Below are positions 17,151 to 27,045 of a stretch of 64,000 bases of DNA, one piece after another. The translations under genes were made by a program, and so were the position numbers. This DNA is from Micromonospora sp. MP36 (GTDB lineage Bacteria; Actinomycetota; Actinomycetes; Mycobacteriales; Micromonosporaceae), in NCBI RefSeq assembly GCF_008119785.1, contig NZ_VSFA01000034.1:1-64000 (forward strand), read 5' to 3'. The first letter of the stretch is position 1. Each line of letters opens with the position of its first letter. Below the pieces are notes generated by a model, which was not told the origin of the DNA, did no database searches, and worked only from the letters and a program-made list of their open reading frames with translations.

Positions 17151-17744
17151 TCAGCTCTTCGTCACCCCCTGCACATCAACCCGCTTGTCCGCTCGCGATG
17201 CCATCGGTTGCCGCACCTCGACAGTGACGTTGTACTCGCCGATCATGGGCACCTGGGTAACAGCTTGATACGTGCCGGGCCGGCCGGCCACCTCGGCCAT
17301 CACGATCGGACCCTTCTTGTGGGACAGCGGCATGGCCACCATGTCGGTGTAGGCGAACACCTGCCCCTTCGTGATCGGATCGTAGGAGCCGGGTGCGGTG
17401 ACCTTGGCTTCGATCCGCACCTGCAGGTCGCCGATATGCTGGGCCGTCACGTCGATCGACGCCGCCGGCTGCTCCTGGCCTGCCGCCGGCTGGCCGGCCC
17501 CCTTCTTCTCGGCTTGCCCCGCGGACACGTCCGCTACGGCGGTCGGTCGAGTGAGCAGGAATCCCAACGCTCCGATCATCAGCGCGACGGTCATCCCCAG
17601 ACAGATGCCGAGGATCATGCCTTGGCGGAACGGACTCGGGCCCCGGTGCCGCTTGCTCCGGCCGCGGCCGGCCGGTCTTCTGACCGGCCCTCGCGACGGC
17701 GGCCTGCCCAACATCTCATCGGGCAGCCTGAGTTTGCTGGTCAC
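17151..17744 (-). CDS. YtkA/FixH-like membrane-anchored protein
   Basis: 197 residues. A basic cytoplasmic N-terminus (about 55 residues, rich in R/P) is followed by one transmembrane helix (GMILGICLGMTVALMIGALGFLL). The extracellular Ig-like domain (LQVRIEAKVTAP, then GQVFAYTDMVAMPLSHKKGP, then GTYQAVTQVPMIGEYNVTVEVRQP) matches YtkA/FixH-type domains associated with copper proteins and oxidases. The GTG start overlaps the oxidase stop as GTGA with GAGGGAGG upstream, so it is translationally coupled to the giant multicopper oxidase and probably works with it. Confidence 0.75.
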   Translation of the reverse strand: MTSKLRLPDEMLGRPPSRGPVRRPAGRGRSKRHRGPSPFRQGMILGICLGMTVALMIGALGFLLTRPTAVADVSAGQAEKKGAGQPAAGQEQPAASIDVTAQHIGDLQVRIEAKVTAPGSYDPITKGQVFAYTDMVAMPLSHKKGPIVMAEVAGRPGTYQAVTQVPMIGEYNVTVEVRQPMASRADKRVDVQGVTKS

Positions 17745-20700
17745 CGTCGCCTCCCTCGGCGTCCGCGGCGGCTGGCCGGTGCCGGTGTACCGAGCCAGGC
17801 CAGGGACTGTGGGGTGGTTCCGCTGGCGCTCCCTGACGGCCCGAGCGGGTGATCGGCAAGTTGGATCAGATTGGACTGCGCTGTGGCATGCACCCGGAAC
17901 AGCCCCCATTGCCCCCCGGTCATGTGACGAGCGAGGGTGTTGGTGTGGTAGAGGTAGTCGCCCGCCGCAGCGCGGCGGCCCCCAGCCCCGCCGGTGACGG
18001 CCGGGTCAAGGACGATGTCGTAGACCACCCCTGGGTTGAACTGGCCCTGGCTCGCGGCGATCTGGGACTGCGGGTCGTTCGGCGAGCGCCGCCAGGTGTG
18101 ATCGTGCAGGCTGAAGCTCGTCGAACGCGGGTCACCGACGGCCTGCCCGACCCGGAAGACGGTCTTGTCACCGGCATACGACTGGAACAGCGGTGTCGAC
18201 GGATCGCCGTGTATCGCTGAGCTGAAGATGTTGGTGATGTTCTGGTCCGTCGCGTACCGGTGCGACCAGGGTTCGTTGCGGTAGTTCACCGAGAACTCGC
18301 CCTGGTCCTCGGGGTCGTCCGCCTCCCGACTCGGCGTGGTGACCAGATCGAAGTTGTCCGGCACCGGCGGGTCGTCTGCGGTGTTGCCGTTCGTGTCCTT
18401 CCGGAACAGCGCCAGATCGCTGTTGAGCAGGACGATGTTCTCCCGGAAGTCCGGTTGAGTGGGGTGGGTGATGACGGCGCTCGTGCCACTGGTGAGGGCG
18501 CGGCCGTCGACCGGGCTGACCCAGTTCGATCCGGCGGGTTCGATGACCAGCGCGCCGTACAGACCGTGGTGCAGGTGGTTCTGGACGTCCGCGCCGTCGC
18601 GCAGCAGGGCCATCCCGGTGACATTCGTGGGAATCTTCCAGCGGTACTGGGTGCTCCCGCCGGGTGCCACCGCGACCGGAGGCGTCGATTCCACGAGCTG
18701 CGCGGTGATGGAGGCCTTCGCGCTGACCGGGAACGGCTGGAATCCTGGCACGTTGTGTTCGTTCTTCGGGGGTTGGTCGATGCAGGCCGGATAGCTCAGT
18801 ACCCCGCGCTTGAACCCGAGTTGCCCCGGTTCGATGGCCTCGTGGCAGTGCGGGGCCATCTTGGCGGGGTCGATCTTGTTGGTGAACGTGACGGCGATGC
18901 AGTCACCCGCGTTCGCCCTGATCACCAGTGGCTCGGGCTGCTTCTTGCCGGTTCGGATCGCATTCTCGTCGGCCGCCAGCGCGTACATCAGACCGTTGGG
19001 GTCGTGATCACCGGCGTTGTTGTAGGTGATGTCCTTGTTAATCGCCACGATGCTGAAGGACCGATCCGCCCCCGTCGTGCAGGTCTCGGCGGCCGGACTC
19101 GCGTTTTCCGCCGCCTCGGCCCTGGCCGCTCCCGAGGGCAGGACATCCCCGCCGATACAGAAGTCCGCCGGATAGTCGGGCAGTGTGGGGACCGACGGCG
19201 GCGGCCCGAACTCGGGGTTCGAACAGGAGTACAGCCGCACCTTGCCCCAGGCGCCGAGGAAAAAGTCGTCGGCGCCGCCGAGGTAGTACTCGAAGTCCTG
19301 CGTCATCACATGTTGCGTCAGGGGCGGGAACTGGTCCAGTGGCATCGCTAGCTCGAAGTACTCCAGGATGCCGATGTGCTGCGCCTGCACGACGTTCGAC
19401 TCAGGGTCCTTGGGTTCGAATTTCCAGCGGAAGCGCTCGAGGTTGAAGCCGTGCGACTCCTCCTGGGACAACTGGAAAATCTGGAACTTCACCGGGTCCC
19501 CGCCGTACGCATGCAACAGCGGGGTGTACGGATCGCCGTGGACCGATGAGTTGAACAGGTCCGCCGGGTCGGCGTTCCTGCGCGCCTCGAACGGCTCGAG
19601 GCGGTAGTTGATCCCCATGACGCCCTGGTCATCAGTGCTGGACGGGAACTTGGGCGGATGCACCGGCACGCCGTCGTTGGTGACGAAGGCGTCGTCGTTG
19701 CTGGTGTTCGGGTCGTCCGGCTGGAAGACCGGCACGTGGTCCTCTATGAAGAGCGAGAAGTTGCGGTAGTCCTTGCCGTCGGTCTGCTGGCCGGCGTAGT
19801 CGGTCGTGGGTGTGCAGTGCAGGTCGAAGATCGTCCCGATCGGTGAATCGGGCCGAGGGTTAGGCGACGGCACGCATCCAGCCGGGTGGATGGTCGAACC
19901 ACCGAAGAGCCCGTTGTCCTGATGGACGTTGGGGAAGAAGTGGTCGTGGAAGGAGTTGGTGCTCGTGTTCTCGTGGACGAAGTCGCGGTAGGTGATGGTC
20001 TGGTCGATGTCGGCGCCCTGGTCGTAGTTCCAGCCGTTGGCCGCCCCGTCGGACGACAGCACGTCGAACTGGACCATGTGCTGGTGCAGGCCGACCTCGT
20101 TCGTCTCCTGAGCGCGGTCGAAGACATTGCCGCCGAACTGCCGGGGCAACTCGTTGGTCAGCTTGTAGACGACGCAGTCCCCGACGTTCAGGATCGGCGC
20201 GAAGGGCTCCGGTTTTCGCCCGTCCCGCACCGCCTGTTTGTCCGACTGCAGCACGTAGACCCGGGACTGCGGATTCGTCCACTTCAGCTCCGGGTTGTAC
20301 TCCTGGCTGATTTCGATCGCCGCCACCTCATAGGTCTTGGTGGGGCGACCGGCGGGACAGGGATCCTGGAAGTAGCCTCCAGGCACCTTGGCCCCCGGGT
20401 CCGCCGCCGCCTGCTCCAAGGCCGTCGGCGGGAAGACACCGGCTTCGCTGCGGTCGGGCACTCCGAGCGGCGGTTTGGGCGCCTTGAATCCGAATTTGCC
20501 GGGTACGAACAGCGGGAAGCCAGGTCTCCCCGCCGTCGGCGAAGGCGGCGGGTTCACCCCGTCCACGTCCTTCTGATAGTCGAAGTCCGCAAGTGGTTCA
20601 AGTGCCGGGATGGGCGTCCCGTCCGGGTTCCACCGGCTCCCATCCTCGAATTTGTCGAGGGTGCGGTTGAGCCCCCACATGCCGGTGGCGAAGTGGGGGT

Positions 20701-22354
20701 AGAGGTGGCAGTGGAAGATGATGTCGCCGAAGGTGGCCGGCTTGTCCCGGTGTGCCGATCCGGCGCCTCCCTGGACGACCAGACCGTAGTGGCTGCCGGG
20801 CGACACCGCCTGCACATCGAGGACGTTGGTGGTCGTCGTCCGGTGGGTGGGCTTGCTGATCTGATCCAACCCGCCCTCGTCAGCCGGGTCGAACATCCAG
20901 CGGTTCACGTGCCAGTGGAACGTGTGGGTCTCCAACTCGGCCGGGTGCAGCAGCCGGACCTGCGTCGGCTCACCGCGGTAGTTGGCGAACACCAGGTCAC
21001 CGCCGCCGGGATCGCCGTACGCCCAGGAGGAGAGGGCTGTCTCCTCTCCGATGCAGCGCTCCGCGTCGTACTCTTGGGCCGCCCGGGTGGCGGCCGGGCA
21101 ACCCACCTCTTCCCGGTTGAATCCGGGTTCGGAGCGGTAGTTGAAGGCGAACCATTCCAGCTTGACCGGCACCTCACCTTGGACGAGGGCGTCCGCGTCA
21201 CCGCCGCCGAGGCCCGGCAGTGTCCCCTCGGTCAGCAATTCCAGCTGGGCAGCCGTCGGCTGCACGCACTCGTTGCCACCCTGTTCCCCGCTAGATTCGC
21301 TGCGGCAGAAGCGGGTCAGGATGCCCGGCTCCGCCTCCACCTCGTCGTGCATGAACAGCACGTTCTCCCGAAAGTCGGAGCCGTCCGGCCGCTGCACGAC
21401 GGCCCGCGTGCCCGACGAGAGCGGCGCGCCCGTGCGGGAGTCCACCCACGTTGCGCCCGGCGGCTCAACAATGATGGCGCCGAACGCGCCAAACGAGTGC
21501 GAGCCGATGAAGCGGACCTTGCCGGTGCTGTCGACCGGGCGGGTCTGCTGCGACGAGAAGTCCGCTCCGTCCTTGAACTGGAACTCGCCCTCCACCTGAG
21601 CGAACAACCGGTAGGTGATGGTCTGGCCGGGGCGGGCGGTGGAGTCGGGGTTGTAGCCGGCGATGGTGCCATCCGAGCCCTTGACGTCGTAGTCAAGCCC
21701 GTCGAAGTGCATCGAAGCGTTCGGCGCCACGGTGCGATCAAAGTCGTTGTCGGGCACCGTGAGCGCGGGGGCGAACTCGCGGGGTGCCGTGGTGACCGTG
21801 CCCGCAGCGCGCAAGGTCTCCCCGGGCAGCGTGAAGATCGCATTGTCGCGTACCTGCCGAGTGAGGGACGGCGCCGCTTCGTTGAGGCGGTTCGTGAACT
21901 GAACCTCGACGCAGTCGCCCCGATTGACGCGCAATGTCAGGGGCTCGATCAGGTCGTTCTCGTCCGCCTTGGCCGGGTTGGCGGCATCGGCGAAGCCGCT
22001 CCGGACCTTTTCGACGTTCTCATCGAGCACGTACATGCGGCCTTCCGGCACCACGTCCCCGAAGCGGTTGAGGAAGATCGGCAGATTGATGAGCGAGACC
22101 GTGAAGCGTTTCGGTGTCTGACCTGCGGAACACGGATCACTGGATGAGGCGGGCTGCGGTCCGGGCAGTTGAGCGGCGGTTGCCTGGCTCACCATCCAGA
22201 TCGATCCGGCAGCGAGCGCCATCCACAGCCCCGCTCCGAGGGACAGCGCGAGCTTGACCGGCCACGACGGATTGCGCCGGGCCCGCAAGAGCACGAGCGC
22301 GACGACGGCCAGGATGACGAGGATGGGAGTGAGGTCGGCATACGGTGCGGCCAT
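17741..22354 (-). CDS. Giant multicopper oxidase (manganese-oxidase-like), 1537 aa
   Basis: N-terminal hydrophobic region (residues 8-24 and 34-58) gives membrane anchoring or export. The remainder is repeated cupredoxin domains. Copper-type motifs seen: HTFHWHVNRW at about 477, HCHLYPHFATGM at 548 (a perfect H-C-H-x3-H-x4-M type 1 site), HQHMVQFD at 757, SFHDHFFPNVH at 801, HCHEA at 1169, NHLHHGLYGAL at 1259, SLHDHTW at 1415 and YHTNTLARHM at 1469. Ordinary laccases have about 500 residues; size and multiple HxH sites recall MnxG/MofA-type Mn(II) oxidases. ATG 22354 has AGGAGG upstream. GC is visibly lower than in neighbouring genes. Substrate is unproven; other metal or phenol oxidation is possible. 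Confidence 0.8.
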   Translation of the reverse strand: MAAPYADLTPILVILAVVALVLLRARRNPSWPVKLALSLGAGLWMALAAGSIWMVSQATAAQLPGPQPASSSDPCSAGQTPKRFTVSLINLPIFLNRFGDVVPEGRMYVLDENVEKVRSGFADAANPAKADENDLIEPLTLRVNRGDCVEVQFTNRLNEAAPSLTRQVRDNAIFTLPGETLRAAGTVTTAPREFAPALTVPDNDFDRTVAPNASMHFDGLDYDVKGSDGTIAGYNPDSTARPGQTITYRLFAQVEGEFQFKDGADFSSQQTRPVDSTGKVRFIGSHSFGAFGAIIVEPPGATWVDSRTGAPLSSGTRAVVQRPDGSDFRENVLFMHDEVEAEPGILTRFCRSESSGEQGGNECVQPTAAQLELLTEGTLPGLGGGDADALVQGEVPVKLEWFAFNYRSEPGFNREEVGCPAATRAAQEYDAERCIGEETALSSWAYGDPGGGDLVFANYRGEPTQVRLLHPAELETHTFHWHVNRWMFDPADEGGLDQISKPTHRTTTTNVLDVQAVSPGSHYGLVVQGGAGSAHRDKPATFGDIIFHCHLYPHFATGMWGLNRTLDKFEDGSRWNPDGTPIPALEPLADFDYQKDVDGVNPPPSPTAGRPGFPLFVPGKFGFKAPKPPLGVPDRSEAGVFPPTALEQAAADPGAKVPGGYFQDPCPAGRPTKTYEVAAIEISQEYNPELKWTNPQSRVYVLQSDKQAVRDGRKPEPFAPILNVGDCVVYKLTNELPRQFGGNVFDRAQETNEVGLHQHMVQFDVLSSDGAANGWNYDQGADIDQTITYRDFVHENTSTNSFHDHFFPNVHQDNGLFGGSTIHPAGCVPSPNPRPDSPIGTIFDLHCTPTTDYAGQQTDGKDYRNFSLFIEDHVPVFQPDDPNTSNDDAFVTNDGVPVHPPKFPSSTDDQGVMGINYRLEPFEARRNADPADLFNSSVHGDPYTPLLHAYGGDPVKFQIFQLSQEESHGFNLERFRWKFEPKDPESNVVQAQHIGILEYFELAMPLDQFPPLTQHVMTQDFEYYLGGADDFFLGAWGKVRLYSCSNPEFGPPPSVPTLPDYPADFCIGGDVLPSGAARAEAAENASPAAETCTTGADRSFSIVAINKDITYNNAGDHDPNGLMYALAADENAIRTGKKQPEPLVIRANAGDCIAVTFTNKIDPAKMAPHCHEAIEPGQLGFKRGVLSYPACIDQPPKNEHNVPGFQPFPVSAKASITAQLVESTPPVAVAPGGSTQYRWKIPTNVTGMALLRDGADVQNHLHHGLYGALVIEPAGSNWVSPVDGRALTSGTSAVITHPTQPDFRENIVLLNSDLALFRKDTNGNTADDPPVPDNFDLVTTPSREADDPEDQGEFSVNYRNEPWSHRYATDQNITNIFSSAIHGDPSTPLFQSYAGDKTVFRVGQAVGDPRSTSFSLHDHTWRRSPNDPQSQIAASQGQFNPGVVYDIVLDPAVTGGAGGRRAAAGDYLYHTNTLARHMTGGQWGLFRVHATAQSNLIQLADHPLGPSGSASGTTPQSLAWLGTPAPASRRGRRGRRR

Positions 22355-22751
22355 GCATCCTCCTGGTATGACCAAGACGGTCGGACCCAGGGACGCGCGA
22401 CGAACCTGATACAGCCATGACGCGCAACAGTTACACTGCGCGACCCCCCGAGGCCGGTCTGCAGTACAGACGACAATCATCGTCTTCGAAACAGTGAAGT
22501 GTGTCAATGATTTTGAGCGGCATGCGGTCGGTTGGGGCCTGCTGTCGTGGCATCGACAGAGACCGACCGACCCAGTCAACTGACCGGGGTTTGGCCACCG
22601 TCTGACGGTTGTTGTTCGTCCGTTCGGGTGTGTGTAACACCACACCGGCTCCCTACGCTGATCCCTCGAAGGCGAGCAGCCTGCTCGTTTTCCGCCGGTC
22701 CCCTGCCCGCCAGGCATGGGGCTCGGCTGGATCGGCCCTCTGGGAGTCTGT
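22355..22751. promoter_or_regulatory. Divergent control region between oxidase and subtilase
   Basis: About 400 bp without a gene. Two operator-like palindromes are visible. GTCTGCAGTACAGAC at 22457-22471 has perfect 5-bp arms and lies about 100 bp from the oxidase start. An imperfect 20-bp palindrome, GGTGTGTGTAACACCACACC, at 22627-22646 lies 106 bp before the protease start. The section 22480-22520 is AT-richer than the surroundings and could carry the oxidase promoter. No confident -35/-10 pair is assigned. Confidence 0.35.
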
Positions 22752-24254
<1,503 letters not shown>

Positions 24255-24270
24255 CACCCGCACCACCAGC

Positions 24271-24304
24271 GACGGGGTCCGGCGTTCCGACGTCGGGCCC
24301 CGTC
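24271..24304 (+). terminator. Terminator after the subtilase gene
   Basis: Imperfect stem GACGGGGTCCGGCG / CGTCGGGCCCCGTC around TTCCGA, followed by CTGCTGTTTG, 17 nt past the stop. Confidence 0.6.
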
Positions 24305-24371
24305 CTGCTGTTTGCGCTGTTCCGGGCGGGGGTACCGGGGGCGGCATCCGCCGACTCGAGGAGGTCACCCG

Positions 24372-24872
24372 GTGTCCACCGATGCCATCGTCCTGTTGAA
24401 AGAGGACCACAAGGAGATGCGCCGCCTGTTCAAGGCGTTCCAGGATGCCGAGGAGGGACCGGCGAGCAAACGGCAGCAGCTGGTCCGGCAGATCCTCGAG
24501 GCGCTGACCGTGCACACCTACCTGGAGAACGAGGTGATGTACCCGGAGGTCCGCAAGCTGGTGCCCGACGTCGAGGACGACATCCTCGAGTCGTACGAGG
24601 AGCACCACGTCGCGGACGTGCTCTGCTTCGAGCTCTTCACCATGGCTGCCGAGGACGAGCGGTACAACGCCAAGACGACGGTGCTGATGGAGAACGTGCT
24701 GCACCACGTCCAGGAGGAAGAGGAGGAGTGGTTTCCGAAGGTGCGCGAGGCGCTCGGGCGCAACCAGCTGCAGGAGATCGGCGCGCGCATGATCGAGCTG
24801 CGCCCGAAGGCGCCGAAGACCCCCACCGCACCGAAGGCGCTCAAGAAGTCACTGGACGCGGTGACCGCCTGA
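24372..24872 (+). CDS. Hemerythrin HHE-domain protein
   Basis: 166 residues in a four-helix bundle with iron-type ligands in LLKEDHKEMRRLF, LTVHTYLENEVMYPEV, YEEHHVADVLCFE and VLHHVQEEEEEWFPKV. HHE proteins bind a diiron centre and are linked to oxygen or nitric-oxide sensing and oxidative stress. The C-terminus is a short Lys/Pro/Ala tail (RPKAPKTPTAPKALKK). GTG 24372 has GAGGAGG upstream. Monocistronic, followed by a hairpin. Confidence 0.88.
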   Translation: MSTDAIVLLKEDHKEMRRLFKAFQDAEEGPASKRQQLVRQILEALTVHTYLENEVMYPEVRKLVPDVEDDILESYEEHHVADVLCFELFTMAAEDERYNAKTTVLMENVLHHVQEEEEEWFPKVREALGRNQLQEIGARMIELRPKAPKTPTAPKALKKSLDAVTA

Positions 24873-24888
24873 CCTGAGGTGACGTGCC

Positions 24889-24920
24889 GCGGGACCCGGC
24901 TCCGGCGGGGTGGGTCCCGC
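24889..24920 (+). terminator. Terminator after the hemerythrin gene
   Basis: Perfect 9-bp arms GCGGGACCC and GGGTCCCGC with a 14-nt loop, 17 nt past the stop. Confidence 0.6.
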
Positions 24921-25013
24921 CGTCATGAGGCGGCCCGGCCCCCGGCCGGCGCGACCTGCCCGGTCGGCCGGAGGTGGACCGGGCCGGCCCGCGGCGTACC
25001 CGGTAGGATCGGC

Positions 25014-25096
25014 GCGGGCCGTGACTGGCGCGTGGGATGGAGCACCATCGGGGAGCGGTCCCGTCACGAGGACGCACGCCGAGCGCCTGGGCCTTC
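25014..25096 (+). ncRNA. ZTP (pfl) riboswitch upstream of glyA
   Basis: The leader contains, in order, GGCCGTGACTGGCG (25018-25030), CCATCGGGGAGC (25045-25056) and CCGAGCGCCTGGGC (25079-25092). These correspond to the conserved blocks of the pfl motif: GUGACUGGCG, then CCACCGGGGAGC, then CGCCUGGGC. ZTP riboswitches sense the purine-folate alarmone ZTP/ZMP and activate one-carbon genes; glyA is a known target. The element ends about 25 nt before the AGGAGG of glyA, consistent with control of translation or of an intrinsic terminator. Confidence 0.85.
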
Positions 25097-25117
25097 CGCA
25101 CGTCATCAGGAGGTCGC

Positions 25118-26554
25118 ATGTCGCTGAACGCCGAATCCACCGCCTTCCGCAGCGCGCTCGAGGTGATCCGCGCCGTCGAGCCGCGGGTGGCGGACGCCAT
25201 CGGGGCGGAGCTGGCCGACCAGCGCCAGTCGCTCAAGCTCATCGCCAGCGAGAACTACGCCTCCCCCGCCACCCTGCTGGCCATGGGCAACTGGTTCAGC
25301 GACAAGTACGCCGAGGGCACGGTCGGCCGCCGCTTCTACGCGGGCTGCCAGAACGTGGACACGGTCGAGGCGCTCGCCGCCGAGCACGCCCGGGAGCTGT
25401 TCGGTGCGGCCCACGCGTACGTGCAGCCGCACTCCGGCATCGACGCCAACCTGGTCGCCTTCTGGGCGATCCTGGCCGATCGGGTGGAGTCCCCGGCCCT
25501 GAAGAAGGCCCAGGTACGCCAGGTCAACGAGCTGACCGAGGCGGACTGGTTCGCGCTGCGCCGAGAGCTGGGCAACCAGCGGATGCTCGGCATGTCGCTG
25601 GACGCCGGCGGGCACCTGACCCACGGCTTCCGCCCGAACATCTCCGGCAAGATGTTCGACCAGCGCAGCTACGGCACCGACCCGGCCACCGGTCTGGTCG
25701 ACTACGACAAGGTCGCCGAGGCGGCGCGGGAGTTCAAGCCGCTGATCCTGGTGGCGGGCTACTCGGCGTACCCGCGGAAGGTCAACTTCCGGATCATGCG
25801 GGAGATCGCCGACGAGGTCGGCGCCACCTTCATGGTCGACATGGCGCACTTCGCCGGCCTGGTCGCGGGCAAGGTCTTCACCGGCGACTTCGACCCTGTG
25901 CCGCACGCCCACATCGTCACCACCACCACGCACAAGTCGCTGCGCGGCCCGCGCGGCGGCATGGTGCTGTGCGGCCCGGAGCTGGCCGACCAGGTCGACC
26001 GCGGCTGCCCGATGGTGCTCGGCGGCCCGCTGCCGCACGTGATGGCCGCCAAGGCGGTCGCGCTGGCCGAGGCCCGCCGCCCCGACTTCGCCGGCTACGC
26101 GCAGCGCATCGTGGCCAACGCGCAAGCGCTCGCCGAGGGGCTGCTGCGCCGGGGCGCGAAGCTGGTCACCGGCGGCACCGACAACCACCTGGTGCTGATC
26201 GACGTCTCCGGGTACGGCCTCACCGGCCGGCAGGCCGAGCAGGCGCTGCTCGACTCGGGCATCGTGACCAACCGCAACTCCGTGCCGCAGGACCCGAACG
26301 GCGCCTGGTACACCTCGGGGATCCGGATCGGCACCCCGGCGCTGACCACCCGCGGTCTCGGCACCGCCGAGATGGACGCCACCGCCGAGTTGATCCACAC
26401 CGTGCTCGCCCAGACCACCCCGGCCGCGAACGCGGACGGCACTCCATCCAAGGCCAAGTACGTGCTCGACCCGGCGCTGGCGGACAAGGTGAGCAAGCAG
26501 GCCAGCGAGCTGCTCACCAACTTCCCGCTCTACCCGGCCGTCGACCTCGGCTGA
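25118..26554 (+). CDS. glyA: Serine hydroxymethyltransferase
   Basis: 478 residues. PLP enzyme converting serine and tetrahydrofolate to glycine and 5,10-methylene-THF. Motifs: SLKLIASENYASP, DKYAEGTVGRRFYAGCQNVD, VQPHSGIDANLVAFWA, MVDMAHFAGLVAG, and the PLP lysine in VTTTTHKSLRGPRGGM. It has an insert at about residues 125-165 found in the longer actinobacterial form. AGGAGG lies 6 nt before ATG 25118. Expression is probably controlled by the ZTP riboswitch just upstream. Confidence 0.96.
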   Translation: MSLNAESTAFRSALEVIRAVEPRVADAIGAELADQRQSLKLIASENYASPATLLAMGNWFSDKYAEGTVGRRFYAGCQNVDTVEALAAEHARELFGAAHAYVQPHSGIDANLVAFWAILADRVESPALKKAQVRQVNELTEADWFALRRELGNQRMLGMSLDAGGHLTHGFRPNISGKMFDQRSYGTDPATGLVDYDKVAEAAREFKPLILVAGYSAYPRKVNFRIMREIADEVGATFMVDMAHFAGLVAGKVFTGDFDPVPHAHIVTTTTHKSLRGPRGGMVLCGPELADQVDRGCPMVLGGPLPHVMAAKAVALAEARRPDFAGYAQRIVANAQALAEGLLRRGAKLVTGGTDNHLVLIDVSGYGLTGRQAEQALLDSGIVTNRNSVPQDPNGAWYTSGIRIGTPALTTRGLGTAEMDATAELIHTVLAQTTPAANADGTPSKAKYVLDPALADKVSKQASELLTNFPLYPAVDLG

Positions 26555-26577
26555 CCTCGCCCACGCCCGCCTCCCCC

Positions 26578-26611
26578 GACGCCCCGCCCGGCCCCGCCCG
26601 CGCGGGGCGTC
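26578..26611 (+). terminator. Terminator after glyA
   Basis: Arms GACGCCCCGC and GCGGGGCGTC around a GC-rich 14-nt loop, 24 nt after the stop. Confidence 0.6.
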
Positions 26612-26632
26612 GGCACATCCGGCCGGAACAGC

Positions 26633-26693
26633 GTTGATCATGAGGTTGGCGGCGGAGGAAAACGCTCTCTCCGCGGCCAACTTCATGATCACC
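26633..26693. repeat. Long palindromic intergenic repeat (TGATCA-ended hairpin)
   Basis: Left arm TGATCATGAGGTTGGC then GCGGAG; right arm CTCCGC then GGCCAACTTCATGATCA. It forms an approximately 22-bp imperfect hairpin with a loop near GAAAACGCTCT. Hairpins of this style, starting GTTGATCA and ending TGATCACC, are scattered between genes in Micromonospora as I recall them, so this is likely a genus-specific repeat and possibly a backup terminator for glyA. Confidence 0.6.
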
Positions 26694-26702
26694 GGGTGGT
26701 CC

Positions 26703-26725
26703 GGGGTGGGGTGGGGTGGGGTGGG
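26703..26725 (+). repeat. (GGGGT)4GGG tract, potential G-quadruplex
   Basis: Four perfect GGGGT units followed by GGG on the plus strand, ending directly at the stop codon of the minus-strand gene 26726-26977. Five G-runs separated by single T residues satisfy the usual intramolecular G-quadruplex pattern. Confidence 0.8.
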
Positions 26726-26977
26726 TCAGCGGAGGGGGCGCTTGAGGTGGTAGCGGTGCACCTCGGTGCTGCCCTGGACGTTGTTCACGTCCTCGGCGGC
26801 GGAGACCAGCTCCCAGCCGTCCCGGCCGACCCGGTTGAGGTGCGCGATCGCGGTGTCCCCGTACGCGGTCACGTCGGAGCGCGACCCGTCCGGGCCGTAC
26901 CAGACGAACGAGACGTGGAAATTGCGGCCCTGCCCCTGATAGCGGCGGACCAGCAACGCGTACTCCCAGGCAACCAT
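26726..26977 (-). CDS. Small conserved hypothetical protein
   Basis: 83 residues with a compact beta-rich pattern (WEYALLVRRYQ, then FHVSFVWYGPDGSRSDV, then LNRVGRDGWELVSAAEDV, then EVHRYHLKRPL). The segment G-x-x-GWELVS is typical of small DUF4177-like proteins, whose function is unknown. ATG 26977 fits the fold; an upstream GTG at 27013 would add 12 residues. Monocistronic. Confidence 0.7.
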   Translation of the reverse strand: MVAWEYALLVRRYQGQGRNFHVSFVWYGPDGSRSDVTAYGDTAIAHLNRVGRDGWELVSAAEDVNNVQGSTEVHRYHLKRPLR

Positions 26978-27045
26978 CCGTCCATTATCAACGGTCACCT
27001 CCGCGCCGGGCACACGGGTGGTGGCGGAACGGCGACACTGCGGCG

